Part shown: piece by piece, positions 54,209 to 62,957 of the stretch
Layout of the letters: each line of letters starts with the position of its first letter
Numbering within the stretch: the first letter of the stretch is position 1
Source: Vibrio hangzhouensis
GTDB lineage: Bacteria; Pseudomonadota; Gammaproteobacteria; Enterobacterales; Vibrionaceae
Reading direction: 5' to 3'
Assembly (NCBI RefSeq): GCF_900107935.1
Contig: NZ_FNVG01000006.1
Span: forward strand, 1-64,000
DNA: 64,000 bases
The notes under the pieces: generated by a model
The model's database searches: none
Told to the model about the DNA's origin: nothing
The model's input: the letters and a program-made list of their open reading frames with translations, nothing else
Program-made: the position numbers and the translations under genes

Positions 54209-55112
54209 ACAATACCGATGGACGTCCTTTCATCATCCTTAGTCCCTCGCGTTTCACGCATTCAACAAGAGGGTTTTCTGCCATATCTGCACGCCAGATA
54301 AAAGATAACGTCCGCTCCATCTCTAACTCGGGTACATTTAATGCAACAAGTTGACCAGCTTCTATAAATCGCTCAACATCAAGATAAGGCAAGCATGTCA
54401 GATACTGTCCATTTGCCACCATACTTCTGAGTACTGGAACATGTTCATATTCACGCCATACATCAAGGTCTGCTATCAAGTGATGAATAGAACTATCAAA
54501 GATCATCCGAGTACCAGATCCGTGCTCTCTCAAAACCCACTTTGCTTGTTCTAATTGGGACAAACTCACTTTATCTCGGCGAGCAAATGGATGGTGTGCA
54601 GATGCGACTACCGTAAGATGGTCGCGGCACCAAACTTCCTGATGAATACGATTGTCGTCACAACGCCCTTCAATGATGCCCAAATCGTACTTGTAATCGA
54701 GAACACCTTCGATCACCGAATCGGTACTTTGAACCCCTAGAGAAATTCGCATTTCAGGAAAATCGTTGTCAATTGCACTGATTAAATCTGGGACAAGGTG
54801 TTCCGCGGGAGTTTGGCTTGCACCCAACTTTAACTCACCACTCAGTAGATGCTGCTCGTAAAAACCCATTTCAATCTGTTGCGCATCCTGCAACAATCGT
54901 TTCGCTTTTGGCCTTAGCCACACGCCCCAGTGGGACAGAGCCATCTGCTTTCCTTGTCGTTCAAACAGTGGCCGACCCAACATTTTTTCAAGCTGAGCCA
55001 ATGACATGCTTGTCGCAGACTGAGTCAGTGATAATCGCTCAGCAGCCTGACTCACACTACCTGTATCCGCAACTGCGTCAAAAACTGCCAACTGCTTTAA
55101 TGAATACCGCAT
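54207..55112 (-). CDS. LysR-type regulator, YeiE-like
   Basis: 301 aa from the ATG at 55112 (AAGGA upstream). An N-terminal helix-turn-helix (MRYSLKQLAVFDAVADTGSVSQAAERLSLTQSATSMSLAQLEKMLGR) and a C-terminal effector domain with the YeiE-type segments KYDLGIIEGRCDDNRI and AKWVLREHGSGTRMI. YeiE of E. coli regulates sulfite and iron genes; the target here may be the divergent focA-CBS gene at 55487. Start direction is opposite to it. Confidence 0.9.
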   Translation of the reverse strand: MRYSLKQLAVFDAVADTGSVSQAAERLSLTQSATSMSLAQLEKMLGRPLFERQGKQMALSHWGVWLRPKAKRLLQDAQQIEMGFYEQHLLSGELKLGASQTPAEHLVPDLISAIDNDFPEMRISLGVQSTDSVIEGVLDYKYDLGIIEGRCDDNRIHQEVWCRDHLTVVASAHHPFARRDKVSLSQLEQAKWVLREHGSGTRMIFDSSIHHLIADLDVWREYEHVPVLRSMVANGQYLTCLPYLDVERFIEAGQLVALNVPELEMERTLSFIWRADMAENPLVECVKREGLRMMKGRPSVL

Positions 55113-55445
55113 CCGTTTTCCTTCCACTACAAAATTTTCTATTACTAACGTAATCGACCAAGGGCGTTCGACTGTTTAACAATCAATTTTTCTAATGCCT
55201 TATTAAAGGTGGAATGTTGTGATGTTTTTTTCACCACTTCAATAAGCCTAGCCCAATCCATCTCTCACTAAAAAACAGTACGTTATGCTTCACATCCCTT
55301 ATTCTACCTTGTGCAGATAAGTTATCAATAATTCTGATTTGGTTTTTAAATATTATCAATTTTACCACTAGGTTGCTTTGCCCTTAATCTGGATACGAAC
55401 ACGGCATGGGGCCTTGTTCTCGCACTTTGATTAAGGAGTTATGAA
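55113..55445. promoter_or_regulatory. Divergent gap between the LysR gene and focA-CBS
   Basis: A non-coding AT-rich gap. ATCA-ATAATTC-TGAT near 55326-55340 is a LysR-type inverted repeat and is repeated in part further on (ATTATCAATTTTAC). These may be LysR binding sites for control of focA. No FNR or CRP consensus was found. Confidence 0.4.
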
Positions 55446-55487
55446 ATGCGCGAACCAAACAATAATGACAGAGTAAGGAGAAGTTAA
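55446..55487 (+). CDS. Possible 13-aa leader ORF coupled to focA-CBS
   Basis: ATG at 55446, with AAGGAG 7 bases upstream, opens MREPNNNDRVRRS and stops at TAA, whose last A is the first base of the focA-CBS ATG (TAATG). The focA ribosome site (AAGGAG at 55475-55480) lies inside the ORF. Such overlap is typical of translational coupling or leader-peptide control. Expression is unproven and it may be a chance frame. Confidence 0.45.
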   Translation: MREPNNNDRVRRS

Positions 55488-56935
55488 TGGCATCAGCTAG
55501 CTCCGATAATCACCTACTCTTTTCACCAGTGGAAATGATGGCTGAAGCTGAAAAGTTCGCTTTAAGCAAAGCGAAAAAAACCAGCGGAATGACAATGAGC
55601 CTGGCAATCATGGCCGGTGCCTTCATTGGCCTGGCGTTCCTGTTCTACATAACAGTCACTACCGGCAGTGCGGATGCAGGTTGGGGGCTAAGTAGGCTGG
55701 CAGGTGGCCTTGCATTCAGCATGGGACTAATACTTATCGTTATCTGTGGAGGTGAACTGTTCACTAGTTCGGTGCTTTCCAGTATTTCATGGGCCAATAG
55801 ACAAATTAGCTTCAGCAAAATGCTGTCTATTTGGGGAAAAGTCTATGTCGGTAACTTTATTGGCGCGATGTTCCTACTTCTTATCGTCTCGGCCGCTGGT
55901 TTGTATCAAATGGACAACGGTCAGTGGGGAATCAATGCGCTCAATATTGCACAACACAAGCTGCACCACACCTGGATTCAGGCCTTTGCTCTTGGTGTCC
56001 TGTGTAACCTGCTGGTTTGTTTGGCAATTTGGCTGACATTCAGCTCAGCCAATGCCATGACTAAAGCCGCCATGACGGTACTTCCTGTCGCCATGTTCGT
56101 CAGCAGTGGCTTCGAACACTGTGTCGCTAACATGTTCATGGTTCCACTTGGCATTGTCATTCAAAACTTCGCGGGTAGTGAGTTTTGGGCAGTTACAGGG
56201 GCGAGTGCCGCTCAATATAGCGACCTCACACCGATGCACTTTCTGAGTAACAACTTAATACCTGTCACTCTCGGCAACATCATTGGTGGCGCGGTTTTGG
56301 TGGGGCTCGCTAACTGGAGCATCTACCGAAGACCACAACTAAAAGCAGCAAACATCAGCGCAATTACAACAACGACCGCGTTAACGTCAGTAAAGGAGAC
56401 GCAAATGAACAACAACATCATCGTAAAAGACATCATGAATACCCAACCTGTAACGCTAAGTGTAGAAATGCCTACCGCTGTTGCGCTGGATACTCTTTTA
56501 GACCACAACCTGACCAGTGCACCTGTAACCGATATTGAAGGCCGTCTTGTTGGATTCTTCTCTGTACATGACGTAATGGTCGATCTTTGGTGTCAGGATT
56601 ACATTCCAGAACAAGGTCAGAAAGTCGTCGACCTGATGAGTCGCGATGTTGTCGCTGTCAATGCGACAGAAAAACTGGTGGATGTTGCAGAGTTTCTATG
56701 TATTGACAAAGAGCAGTTGTATCCAGTGAGTTCGATGGGTATTGCCACAAGCTTTACTACCCTATCTCTGGAAGAACGCGCTAAAGCAATGAAGGTAAAT
56801 AAGCCACATGTTTTACCTGTCCTTGAAAACGGACTTCTTATTGGTGTGATTTCAAGAGCAGAAGTAATGAAAGCCGTTCGCCCCATCTACGGTGAGCGCC
56901 TGAACGTTGTACATCGCGAGCTTGAAAGCGCGTAA
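55487..56935 (+). CDS. Formate/nitrite-type channel fused to two CBS domains
   Basis: 482 aa. Residues ~30-285 form the six-helix FocA/NirC channel, with a threonine/histidine-rich pore (FEHCVANMFMVPLG contains the pore His; the signature GGELFTSSVL also). Residues ~310-470 are two CBS repeats (VKDIMNTQPVTLSVEMPTA and VVDLMSRDVVAVNATEKL), which bind adenine nucleotides in other proteins and would regulate the channel. A possible second start with AAAGGAG lies in frame at 56405 and would make a CBS-only protein of 176 aa. Divergent from a YeiE-like regulator. Confidence 0.9.
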   Translation: MASASSDNHLLFSPVEMMAEAEKFALSKAKKTSGMTMSLAIMAGAFIGLAFLFYITVTTGSADAGWGLSRLAGGLAFSMGLILIVICGGELFTSSVLSSISWANRQISFSKMLSIWGKVYVGNFIGAMFLLLIVSAAGLYQMDNGQWGINALNIAQHKLHHTWIQAFALGVLCNLLVCLAIWLTFSSANAMTKAAMTVLPVAMFVSSGFEHCVANMFMVPLGIVIQNFAGSEFWAVTGASAAQYSDLTPMHFLSNNLIPVTLGNIIGGAVLVGLANWSIYRRPQLKAANISAITTTTALTSVKETQMNNNIIVKDIMNTQPVTLSVEMPTAVALDTLLDHNLTSAPVTDIEGRLVGFFSVHDVMVDLWCQDYIPEQGQKVVDLMSRDVVAVNATEKLVDVAEFLCIDKEQLYPVSSMGIATSFTTLSLEERAKAMKVNKPHVLPVLENGLLIGVISRAEVMKAVRPIYGERLNVVHRELESA

Positions 56936-56978
56936 TACAACACACCCTTTTTTGGCTAGGAAATAAGTCGTTTGGCCG

Positions 56979-57010
56979 AAAAAAGCCCCGGTGTAAAAAC
57001 CGGGGCTATC
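56979..57010. terminator. Terminator after focA-CBS
   Basis: Stem AGCCCCGGT/ACCGGGGCT with a 6-base loop and flanking A-rich and T-rich runs (ATCTTTTAG). It lies about 45 bp past the stop and also serves the yceI operon on the minus strand. Confidence 0.85.
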
Positions 57011-57051
57011 TTTTAGATTTTTATCAGTAAATCAGGTTATCTCTGGCAGTA

Positions 57052-57621
57052 TTACTTCTGAATACCTTCAACGTGAAGTTCCATCTCTACATAGCTGGAA
57101 TCACCCATCACTGGGATTTTAAAATCTGCCAGTTCAAGGCGCGTTGTGCCGTTGAAGCCAGCACGTTGACCTCCCCATGGATCCTGACCTGCACCGACAA
57201 ATTCAGCAGCAATGGTAATAGGTTGTGTCACACCATGCAGTGTCAAATCACCCATGATATCCATCTTACCGTCGCCTTTATCTTTTACGCCTGTGCTCTT
57301 AAAGACGGCTTCTTTATATTTGCCAGCATCAATAAAGTCAGAACTACGAATGTGCTTATCACGCTCCGCATGATTAGAATCAAGACTTGTCGTATCAACC
57401 GTTACTTCAACTGAAGACGCCGCAAGGTTTGCAGGGTCATAGCTAAACTCACCAGCAAAGTTATTGAAGCGACCTTTGATAAAACTGTATCCAAGGTGGC
57501 TGACTTTAAAGTTAATGGAAGCGTGAGCGTTTTTGCTATCAATCACGTAGTCTGCTGCATTTGCACCTAGAGGCAACATCATTGCCACTGCCATTCCGGT
57601 AGCGATTAGTGTCTTCTTCAT
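57052..57621 (-). CDS. yceI: YceI-family periplasmic lipid-binding protein
   Basis: 189 aa. A signal peptide (1-22, ending NAA) precedes a lipocalin-like beta-barrel with the YceI segments YVIDSKNAHASINFKVSHLGYS, FAGEFSYDPANLAASSVEVTVD and LTLHGVTQPITI. Members bind isoprenoid-quinone-like lipids in the periplasm. The ATG overlaps the cytochrome b561 stop by 4 bases, so the two are coupled. Confidence 0.94.
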   Translation of the reverse strand: MKKTLIATGMAVAMMLPLGANAADYVIDSKNAHASINFKVSHLGYSFIKGRFNNFAGEFSYDPANLAASSVEVTVDTTSLDSNHAERDKHIRSSDFIDAGKYKEAVFKSTGVKDKGDGKMDIMGDLTLHGVTQPITIAAEFVGAGQDPWGGQRAGFNGTTRLELADFKIPVMGDSSYVEMELHVEGIQK

Positions 57622-58160
57622 TTCGAAACTCCTAACATTTTTCGAAGAGTATTATCTTTATTGATAAAGTGATGTTTCAATGCTGCCAGCGCATGTCCAG
57701 CGGCGGTAAGAATCACAAACCAAGCTGCGTAAAAATGCACCTCGCCTGCAATGTCAGACTGGTTCGCAAACAACTCACCTGCACCAGGTACTGTAAACCA
57801 ATCAAAAACTTCAATGCCTCGACCGTCTGAAGTGGAGATAAGATATCCACTCACAAAAATAACAATCAAAACAACATACATAAGCAGGTGGCCAAATTTT
57901 GCACCTAGCTTTTCGATAGGATGCCCTTCTACCGCCGGGGACGGAGTAACATGCTTCCAAAGCAGCCGAAATACCGTCACCGCTGCGAGTAATATCCCTA
58001 TCGACTTATGCCAATGTGGTGCCGTTTTGTACCATTCACTGTAATACGTCAGGTCTACCATCCACAAACCTACAGCGAACATCCCTATGATCACTAAGGC
58101 AGACAGCCAGTGTAGTGCTCGGGATACCAGGTTGTAATTTTTAACCTCTGCTTTTGCCAT
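57618..58160 (-). CDS. yceJ: Cytochrome b561-family membrane protein (YceJ)
   Basis: 180 aa from the ATG at 58160 (GGAA upstream; frame open to 58211). Four membrane helices carry histidines for two b-type hemes (ALHWLSALV, HWHKSIGILL, KFGHLLMYV, GHALAALKHHF). Such proteins pass electrons across the inner membrane from quinone-type donors. In an operon with yceI, as in E. coli, which suggests a shared pathway of quinone or lipid electron transfer. Confidence 0.92.
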   Translation of the reverse strand: MAKAEVKNYNLVSRALHWLSALVIIGMFAVGLWMVDLTYYSEWYKTAPHWHKSIGILLAAVTVFRLLWKHVTPSPAVEGHPIEKLGAKFGHLLMYVVLIVIFVSGYLISTSDGRGIEVFDWFTVPGAGELFANQSDIAGEVHFYAAWFVILTAAGHALAALKHHFINKDNTLRKMLGVSK

Positions 58161-58322
58161 TGTCTTTTCCGTTAACTGATATTGCATCTCGTTCAGCATC
58201 TTAACAATCACTCAACCTTTGCGATACAGTATTTACTTAAATTGACACTTTATCGATACCGCTAAGTTGATTAAGTCATTCGAAATTTTTGAACGGAGAG
58301 AAATCTGTCAATGAAACAATAG

Positions 58323-58556
58323 CTATTCGTCTGGCATTTCAATCTCATACAATTCCTCAGTAATGTCCGTGAGGCGTCTTTCAAGAACGGCTTTTGCGTC
58401 TTCCAGCCCCTTGTTGTAATAGGCTGGTGCGAGTTTTTTCGAAAGGAAATCCAATAAAAACTCACCATCGAACTGCCCTAGTTCGTAATCGAGTTCATCC
58501 ATAAAATACTTCTGTAGCTCACTAATGAGCTGTTCCCTCTTGTTTTTGTCCAACAT
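58323..58556 (-). CDS. DUF2164 protein
   Basis: 77 aa from the ATG at 58556 (a GTG at 58565 is an alternative). Segments MDELDYELGQFDGEFLLDFLSKKLAPAYYNKGLEDAKAVL match DUF2164, a small helical family of unknown function. No membrane helix or cysteine. It is a single-gene unit near the divergent XRE-type gene. Confidence 0.85.
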   Translation of the reverse strand: MLDKNKREQLISELQKYFMDELDYELGQFDGEFLLDFLSKKLAPAYYNKGLEDAKAVLERRLTDITEELYEIEMPDE

Positions 58557-58734
58557 ATTGTTCACTTTCCCCGCTGTTACCATTGAACTCAATTTTCCAG
58601 GACCAAAGGTCTCTCCATTTGTGTATTGAACATCAAAACTTCAAACGCACGTCTCATATTTTAGAGCAAAGTGCCTATTTTGTTTCATTTTTGAAACCCA
58701 TAATCTATCATATAACTGATTTTATGGAGGATTC

Positions 58735-59379
58735 ATGAACGACGGCTATCAAGAACGCATTATCGCCCTTTTGAAGGAACATAACGTAACCAATCACGAC
58801 CTTGCGGCAGCCATAGGCAAAGGAAAAGCGACGATAGGACGTTATTTGACGAAGGGAGCAACACGAACTTATCCGTCGATCGAAGATCTATGCCGTATCG
58901 CTGACTACTTCAACGTTCAGGCTCACTGGTTGTGTTTTGGGGTTGGAGACAAGCATACCGATGCCAGCGATATAACCGAAGCCGCCAATGCAGGTGCAGT
59001 CACTGTACCTGTATACAACCGTGGTGATGTAAATGCTCTTTTGAAAGGAGAGTCAGTGACAATTAAGGGCTCAATTCCGGTTCCTCCCGAACACAAACAC
59101 TGCTTTGGCGTATTGTATCCAGTTAGTGGCACAATTAATTATAAGTGGGACTGTGTCGCCTTAGTAAATCGTGAAGTCAAATGGGTCAATGACGACATCG
59201 TTCTGGCTCGTTTGCCGGGTAATCCAAGCCCGGATTTCTTTACTTTGGTTAAAGTCGGTTCAGTGATTCATGTTTGGTATGGTGACGATACGTCAAAAAA
59301 TGCCATACATCAGGTCAATGACGATGAAATAGACGTTATAGGTGTTGTCCGTTGGGGCACTTGGGAAAAGCGGATTTAA
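58735..59379 (+). CDS. XRE-family repressor with C-terminal S24-like fold
   Basis: 214 aa. An N-terminal helix-turn-helix (KEHNVTNHDLAAAIGKGKATIGRYLTKGATRTYPSIEDLCRIADYFNVQAHWLCFGVGD) and a C-terminal beta-rich domain (VTVPVYNRGDVNALL to DVIGVVRWGTW) with the spacing of phage-type S24 domains. The catalytic SM-x(n)-K pair of self-cleaving repressors is not evident, so it may be a non-cleavable form. Start ATG at 58735 with GGAGG upstream. First of a three-gene rightward cluster. Confidence 0.8.
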   Translation: MNDGYQERIIALLKEHNVTNHDLAAAIGKGKATIGRYLTKGATRTYPSIEDLCRIADYFNVQAHWLCFGVGDKHTDASDITEAANAGAVTVPVYNRGDVNALLKGESVTIKGSIPVPPEHKHCFGVLYPVSGTINYKWDCVALVNREVKWVNDDIVLARLPGNPSPDFFTLVKVGSVIHVWYGDDTSKNAIHQVNDDEIDVIGVVRWGTWEKRI

Positions 59380-59407
59380 CGCAGATTCAATGTAGGGGAC
59401 ATCATCC

Positions 59408-60040
59408 TTGTTGCAAGATATTGTTGTACACAGCATTCATAGTTTTGAATCTGACTGCCAGAAACTCTGTTTACAGCATTACCCTGCGGTACACAATGGA
59501 GGGATGACTGAGCAGCACTTAGGTTTAGCATTCGCCAGACGAATTAATGCAAGTTTCGCGGAGTTTGGTCAGATTGCCGAAGTCACACCTTTGGATAATA
59601 AGAAAGAATCCGCACAAACCAACAGTTACAGGGTAACCTCTCCCATCGGCACCGTATGGGTCATCAGCCATCATTTTGTCAATGCGAATCTGGCAAGTCG
59701 TGAAAAGCTTTATACCAATATCCTTGAGTGGCAATCAGAGCACAATTATGCACTACAGAGTCAGGATGTGCTTGTCATCATCGCTGATCATTGGCTCAAT
59801 CGATGCACGCATAGTCGTAAAATCATCCACTGGTGGTGCGCCAGATTTCCCACCGATGTGGATAGCTATGTAAGTCAGGGGGTCAGGCTTCTAGAGTCTG
59901 ACTCAACTCTCGGTGACACGCTAAGAAACCGGCTTCAACTGTTGCCCTACTTCATAAGCCATACTCACCCTCTCCAGCGCCCCAGTGTAAAGCAGCAAGT
60001 GAAGAAATACGTTCAGCTGTTTGCCGTTGTTCGTCCTTAA
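59408..60040 (+). CDS. Unknown protein in XRE-lipase cluster
   Basis: 210 aa from TTG at 59408, supported by AGGGGA 8 bases upstream; no ATG start is available at the N-terminus. Soluble, with several histidines and tryptophans (SHHFVNANLASREKLYTNILEW, WWCARFPTDVDSY) and cysteines in the first 30 residues and centre. No family recognised and no DNA-binding or nuclease signature is clear. It follows the XRE gene by 28 bases and is probably co-transcribed with it. Confidence 0.6.
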   Translation: MLQDIVVHSIHSFESDCQKLCLQHYPAVHNGGMTEQHLGLAFARRINASFAEFGQIAEVTPLDNKKESAQTNSYRVTSPIGTVWVISHHFVNANLASREKLYTNILEWQSEHNYALQSQDVLVIIADHWLNRCTHSRKIIHWWCARFPTDVDSYVSQGVRLLESDSTLGDTLRNRLQLLPYFISHTHPLQRPSVKQQVKKYVQLFAVVRP

Positions 60041-60109
60041 ACATACCGTCATCAAACTTTAACGACAATTTTTCATAGTAGTAAGACATTGGAATTTGCT
60101 TAAGTCACT

Positions 60110-60898
60110 GTGAAAAGTTTAAAAAGATACCAGTATGAGAAGTATGCCGTTCTCTGTAACCTCGCCTACCCCCGAGTTTTTAAGCAAACCCGATATGGCT
60201 TCGATCCAAACGGGCAACGCGTAGTCGCTAATCGGTTTGGAAAAACCGTAGTAAGAATTCTTTGGAGCAAAAACAAAGAAGAAGCCGTCATAGTGATTAA
60301 AGGCTCCCACTGCATAAGTGATTGGTTGTTAAATCTTGCGATGTGGCAACGTTCATGTAAAAACTTTGGACTCAACTACTCAATCCATGCCGGCTTTCAT
60401 TTTATATTGAACCAGGAAAGCCAGCCTACCCACAATAAAGATACCCTAGGCTTAAGCCTGTTCGAAAGAACCGTGGAGATTGCCAGCGAACTCATCAACA
60501 GCGGCAAACGTATCACCATCACAGGACACTCTTCAGGTGGGGCAATCGGGTGCGTCATCGCAGACGCTCTTGAACTATCTCACCCTAAGTCCATAAAGCG
60601 AATAGTTACCTTCGGTCAGCCTGCGGTGGGAGGTTATAAGTTCAAACGACAATTCAAATTAGCTCATAAAACCTATCGAATTTGCTGTGATTTAGACATC
60701 GTTACCTTCCTCCCGCCTTTCCCGCTGCTCTATTGGCACGTTGGAAAAATGCTCTGGCTCTATAATGGTCGGATTTACGAAAACACTCCGTCAATTGTTC
60801 GTCTGGGGCGCTCTATTGTTTCCTGGGTTATTCGTCCATTCTCATATCATTTAATGAGTAAATACATTCGCAACAAGGACTACTTTGACAACCGATAA
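60110..60898 (+). CDS. Class 3 lipase-like alpha/beta hydrolase
   Basis: 262 aa from GTG at 60110. The lipase nucleophile is in ITGHSSGGAIGCVIADALE (S~145), with an aspartate in CCDLDIVTFLPP and a histidine in YWHVGKMLWLYN completing a plausible triad. The block IVTFGQPAVGGYKFKRQF is typical of class 3 lipases. No signal peptide, so it likely acts inside the cell or is exported by another route. It follows the unknown gene by 69 bases and the ribosome site is weak. Confidence 0.78.
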   Translation: MKSLKRYQYEKYAVLCNLAYPRVFKQTRYGFDPNGQRVVANRFGKTVVRILWSKNKEEAVIVIKGSHCISDWLLNLAMWQRSCKNFGLNYSIHAGFHFILNQESQPTHNKDTLGLSLFERTVEIASELINSGKRITITGHSSGGAIGCVIADALELSHPKSIKRIVTFGQPAVGGYKFKRQFKLAHKTYRICCDLDIVTFLPPFPLLYWHVGKMLWLYNGRIYENTPSIVRLGRSIVSWVIRPFSYHLMSKYIRNKDYFDNR

Positions 60899-61205
60899 AG
60901 TGCGACTTGCATCAAATATCTGGCAATAATCGCCAATAAACAAACGATTACATTCAAGAAAACATAGCTAAAATAAATATGACTGAGATCAATCAACTAC
61001 CGTCTGAAAATGCAAGCAAATTGTAATTTTGAGCGCTTTATTCTTTTTCTTAGCTCTCAACGCTATAAAATGATACTTAATGCAGGTAGGCGTCAAAAAT
61101 GTTACGAATTTTCAGTGACTTTTATCACAAATATCATTCATTTGGAGTATTTGACTTCTCTGCTGACCATGACATGATGACGCCAGTTTCCATCAATTTT
61201 GCCTA
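60899..61205. promoter_or_regulatory. Non-coding gap with a CRP-like site before the EAL gene
   Basis: No gene or hairpin stands out. AGTGA-CTTTTA-TCACA at 61114-61129 matches 9 of 10 core positions of CRP and lies 77-92 bp upstream of the EAL gene. Confidence 0.5.
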
Positions 61206-62000
61206 ATGATGCTCTTAACCGATAGACACCAGTTCGCTCAGCGAATCCGTGTAGACCACAGCGGTTGTTACGCTGCGCAGTACAAGGATTACACGCTCAA
61301 GAGTGTATTTCAGCCAATCTTCAACAGAAGCAACGCTGTTATCGGAATGGAAGCATTAGTGAGGCTTTTCGATAAAAATAGCCAGCCTGTTCCCCCCGCT
61401 CTGTTTTTCCAGAACAAGCAAGTTTCGCTGGTTGATCAATTAAATGTAGACAGACTCAGCAGAGCCATTCATTTACGTAACTTCAGCATGTCTCGCTATC
61501 GCGATCGACTAATTTTCCTTAACTTCTTGCCGATTTCAAGTGAACGACTTGCTGCGGAAGGCTTGAAGTCATCTTTGCTGATGTCACGCCTTAAGGCGCT
61601 ACAAATAGACGCCAGGCGTGTCGTTGTCGAGTTAGTGGAACTGACTGCTTTCAGTTCTCAAACGCTCTCATGTGCTGCGCGCCACTTGAACGAGGAAGGT
61701 TTTCTCATCGCCATTGATGATTTTGGTTGCAAGGAGTCTAATCCTGAACGCGTTGCAAAGGTAAAACCAAACATCATCAAGTTAGACCGTCAATTATTAC
61801 AAGACTACATGCAGGGCTCCCAAAGCGCACTGCTTGACGGTATTGCTCTAGCACAACAGTGGGGTGCGAAAACAGTAGTAGAAGGCATCGAAACCCAACA
61901 ACAACTCGAAGCAATGCATGCTTTGGAAGTCGATTTTTTTCAAGGCTATCATTTAGCCATGCCTCAAGAACTACCTCCATGCCTCAAACAGGTGATTTAG
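61206..62000 (+). CDS. EAL-domain cyclic-di-GMP phosphodiesterase
   Basis: 264 aa, a nearly bare EAL domain. Metal and substrate residues are intact: E49 in GMEALVRL, N in FLNFLPIS, E in VVVELVE, DD in IAIDDFG, K-x-D in IKLDRQL, E in VVEGIETQQQ and Q in FFQGYHL. It should hydrolyse cyclic di-GMP to pGpG. No sensor domain, so control may be at transcription (CRP-like site) or by protein partners. Start at tandem ATG codons, with a poor ribosome site. Its stop overlaps that of the convergent gene by 4 bases. Confidence 0.92.
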   Translation: MMLLTDRHQFAQRIRVDHSGCYAAQYKDYTLKSVFQPIFNRSNAVIGMEALVRLFDKNSQPVPPALFFQNKQVSLVDQLNVDRLSRAIHLRNFSMSRYRDRLIFLNFLPISSERLAAEGLKSSLLMSRLKALQIDARRVVVELVELTAFSSQTLSCAARHLNEEGFLIAIDDFGCKESNPERVAKVKPNIIKLDRQLLQDYMQGSQSALLDGIALAQQWGAKTVVEGIETQQQLEAMHALEVDFFQGYHLAMPQELPPCLKQVI

Positions 62001-62815
62001 AATCGTTTTCCAAGCATAAATGTCACGCCTTCGCGAGTTTTACCACTTTGAGCCATTAGCGAGGCTTCCCAGTTATCGGTAAATTCCTTTTGCATCCCAA
62101 CCATTGTTGACCAGCGACTTGAGGATTGGGTTGCGCTAAAGCGTATGTCGCCCAACTGGCCTTTCAATTGGCGCTGGTAGTCTTGATATTGTCCACCCAC
62201 TACGATTTTCCAGCCGCTGTCGCCAATGTGAAATCCAACTAAAGGCGTCACCACCAAAGCATCTAAGCTCACACCTACTCCTGATACAGCAGTAGAAACA
62301 TACTGGGCGTCTACCGTGGTAAAGAACTGTTTATGACCGTACGCTAAAGTCGTACCGATTGAACTAATGGTTGAAGTGGTCGCCATGCCATTCATCTCCA
62401 ACCGTTCAAGATTACCGTTCGAAAAATCACTGACACCAATCGAAATGTCTGATGATGTCACGGCTTTACCTATCATCGCATTAAATCCCCAAAATGGCAG
62501 AATCCAAATATCACCTCTCACCGCAACGATACTGGTCGTATTGACGGTTTGACTGGCACCATTGGGCAGAACATCTCCTACCGACTCACCGTCAACTTTA
62601 AAATCAGCTAGATTCATGAGATCTTCCTGCTGATGCGTGAACAATGAAATTCCCAGAGGTTTTGGTAGTTTAATCCCCATGTCTCTGAGTCGATCTCCGA
62701 AAAATGGCAGAGCACGACCGTAGTCTTCATCTTGATGATTCCGATTGATTGGTAAAGTGTCTTGTGCCAACAAAGGTGTATTCAACGTCGCCACCAACAA
62801 GAGCAGTTTTTGCAT
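61997..62815 (-). CDS. Putative outer-membrane beta-barrel protein
   Basis: 272 aa from the ATG at 62815 (GGAAG upstream), which gives a signal peptide (cleaved after LLAQ or PLLA); frame is open further upstream. The chain is strand-rich with aromatic-ended strands (GDIWILPFWGFNAMIG, STAVSGVGVSLDALVVTPLVGFHIG, WKIVVGGQYQDYQRQL) and ends EGVTFMLGKRF, with the terminal aromatic of barrel proteins. No specific family was recognised. Convergent with the EAL gene. Confidence 0.7.
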   Translation of the reverse strand: MQKLLLLVATLNTPLLAQDTLPINRNHQDEDYGRALPFFGDRLRDMGIKLPKPLGISLFTHQQEDLMNLADFKVDGESVGDVLPNGASQTVNTTSIVAVRGDIWILPFWGFNAMIGKAVTSSDISIGVSDFSNGNLERLEMNGMATTSTISSIGTTLAYGHKQFFTTVDAQYVSTAVSGVGVSLDALVVTPLVGFHIGDSGWKIVVGGQYQDYQRQLKGQLGDIRFSATQSSSRWSTMVGMQKEFTDNWEASLMAQSGKTREGVTFMLGKRF

Positions 62816-62957
62816 GACTTCCGGATCTTTATCACATTTTTTAACAGGTTGGTGATAATACCAGCGCAACTTGGACAAAAATAATTCCGATTTTGTATAC
62901 CACGCCCTTGAAAACTCGTCGACGCAATACAATTTCATGCATACAAAGGAGTGTTTA

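Noticed and set aside
55441..55476. An 11-codon ORF from ATG 55441 before focA
   Set aside because: Its ribosome site is only 2 bases from the ATG; the overlapping 13-codon frame from 55446 has better spacing and a TAATG junction.
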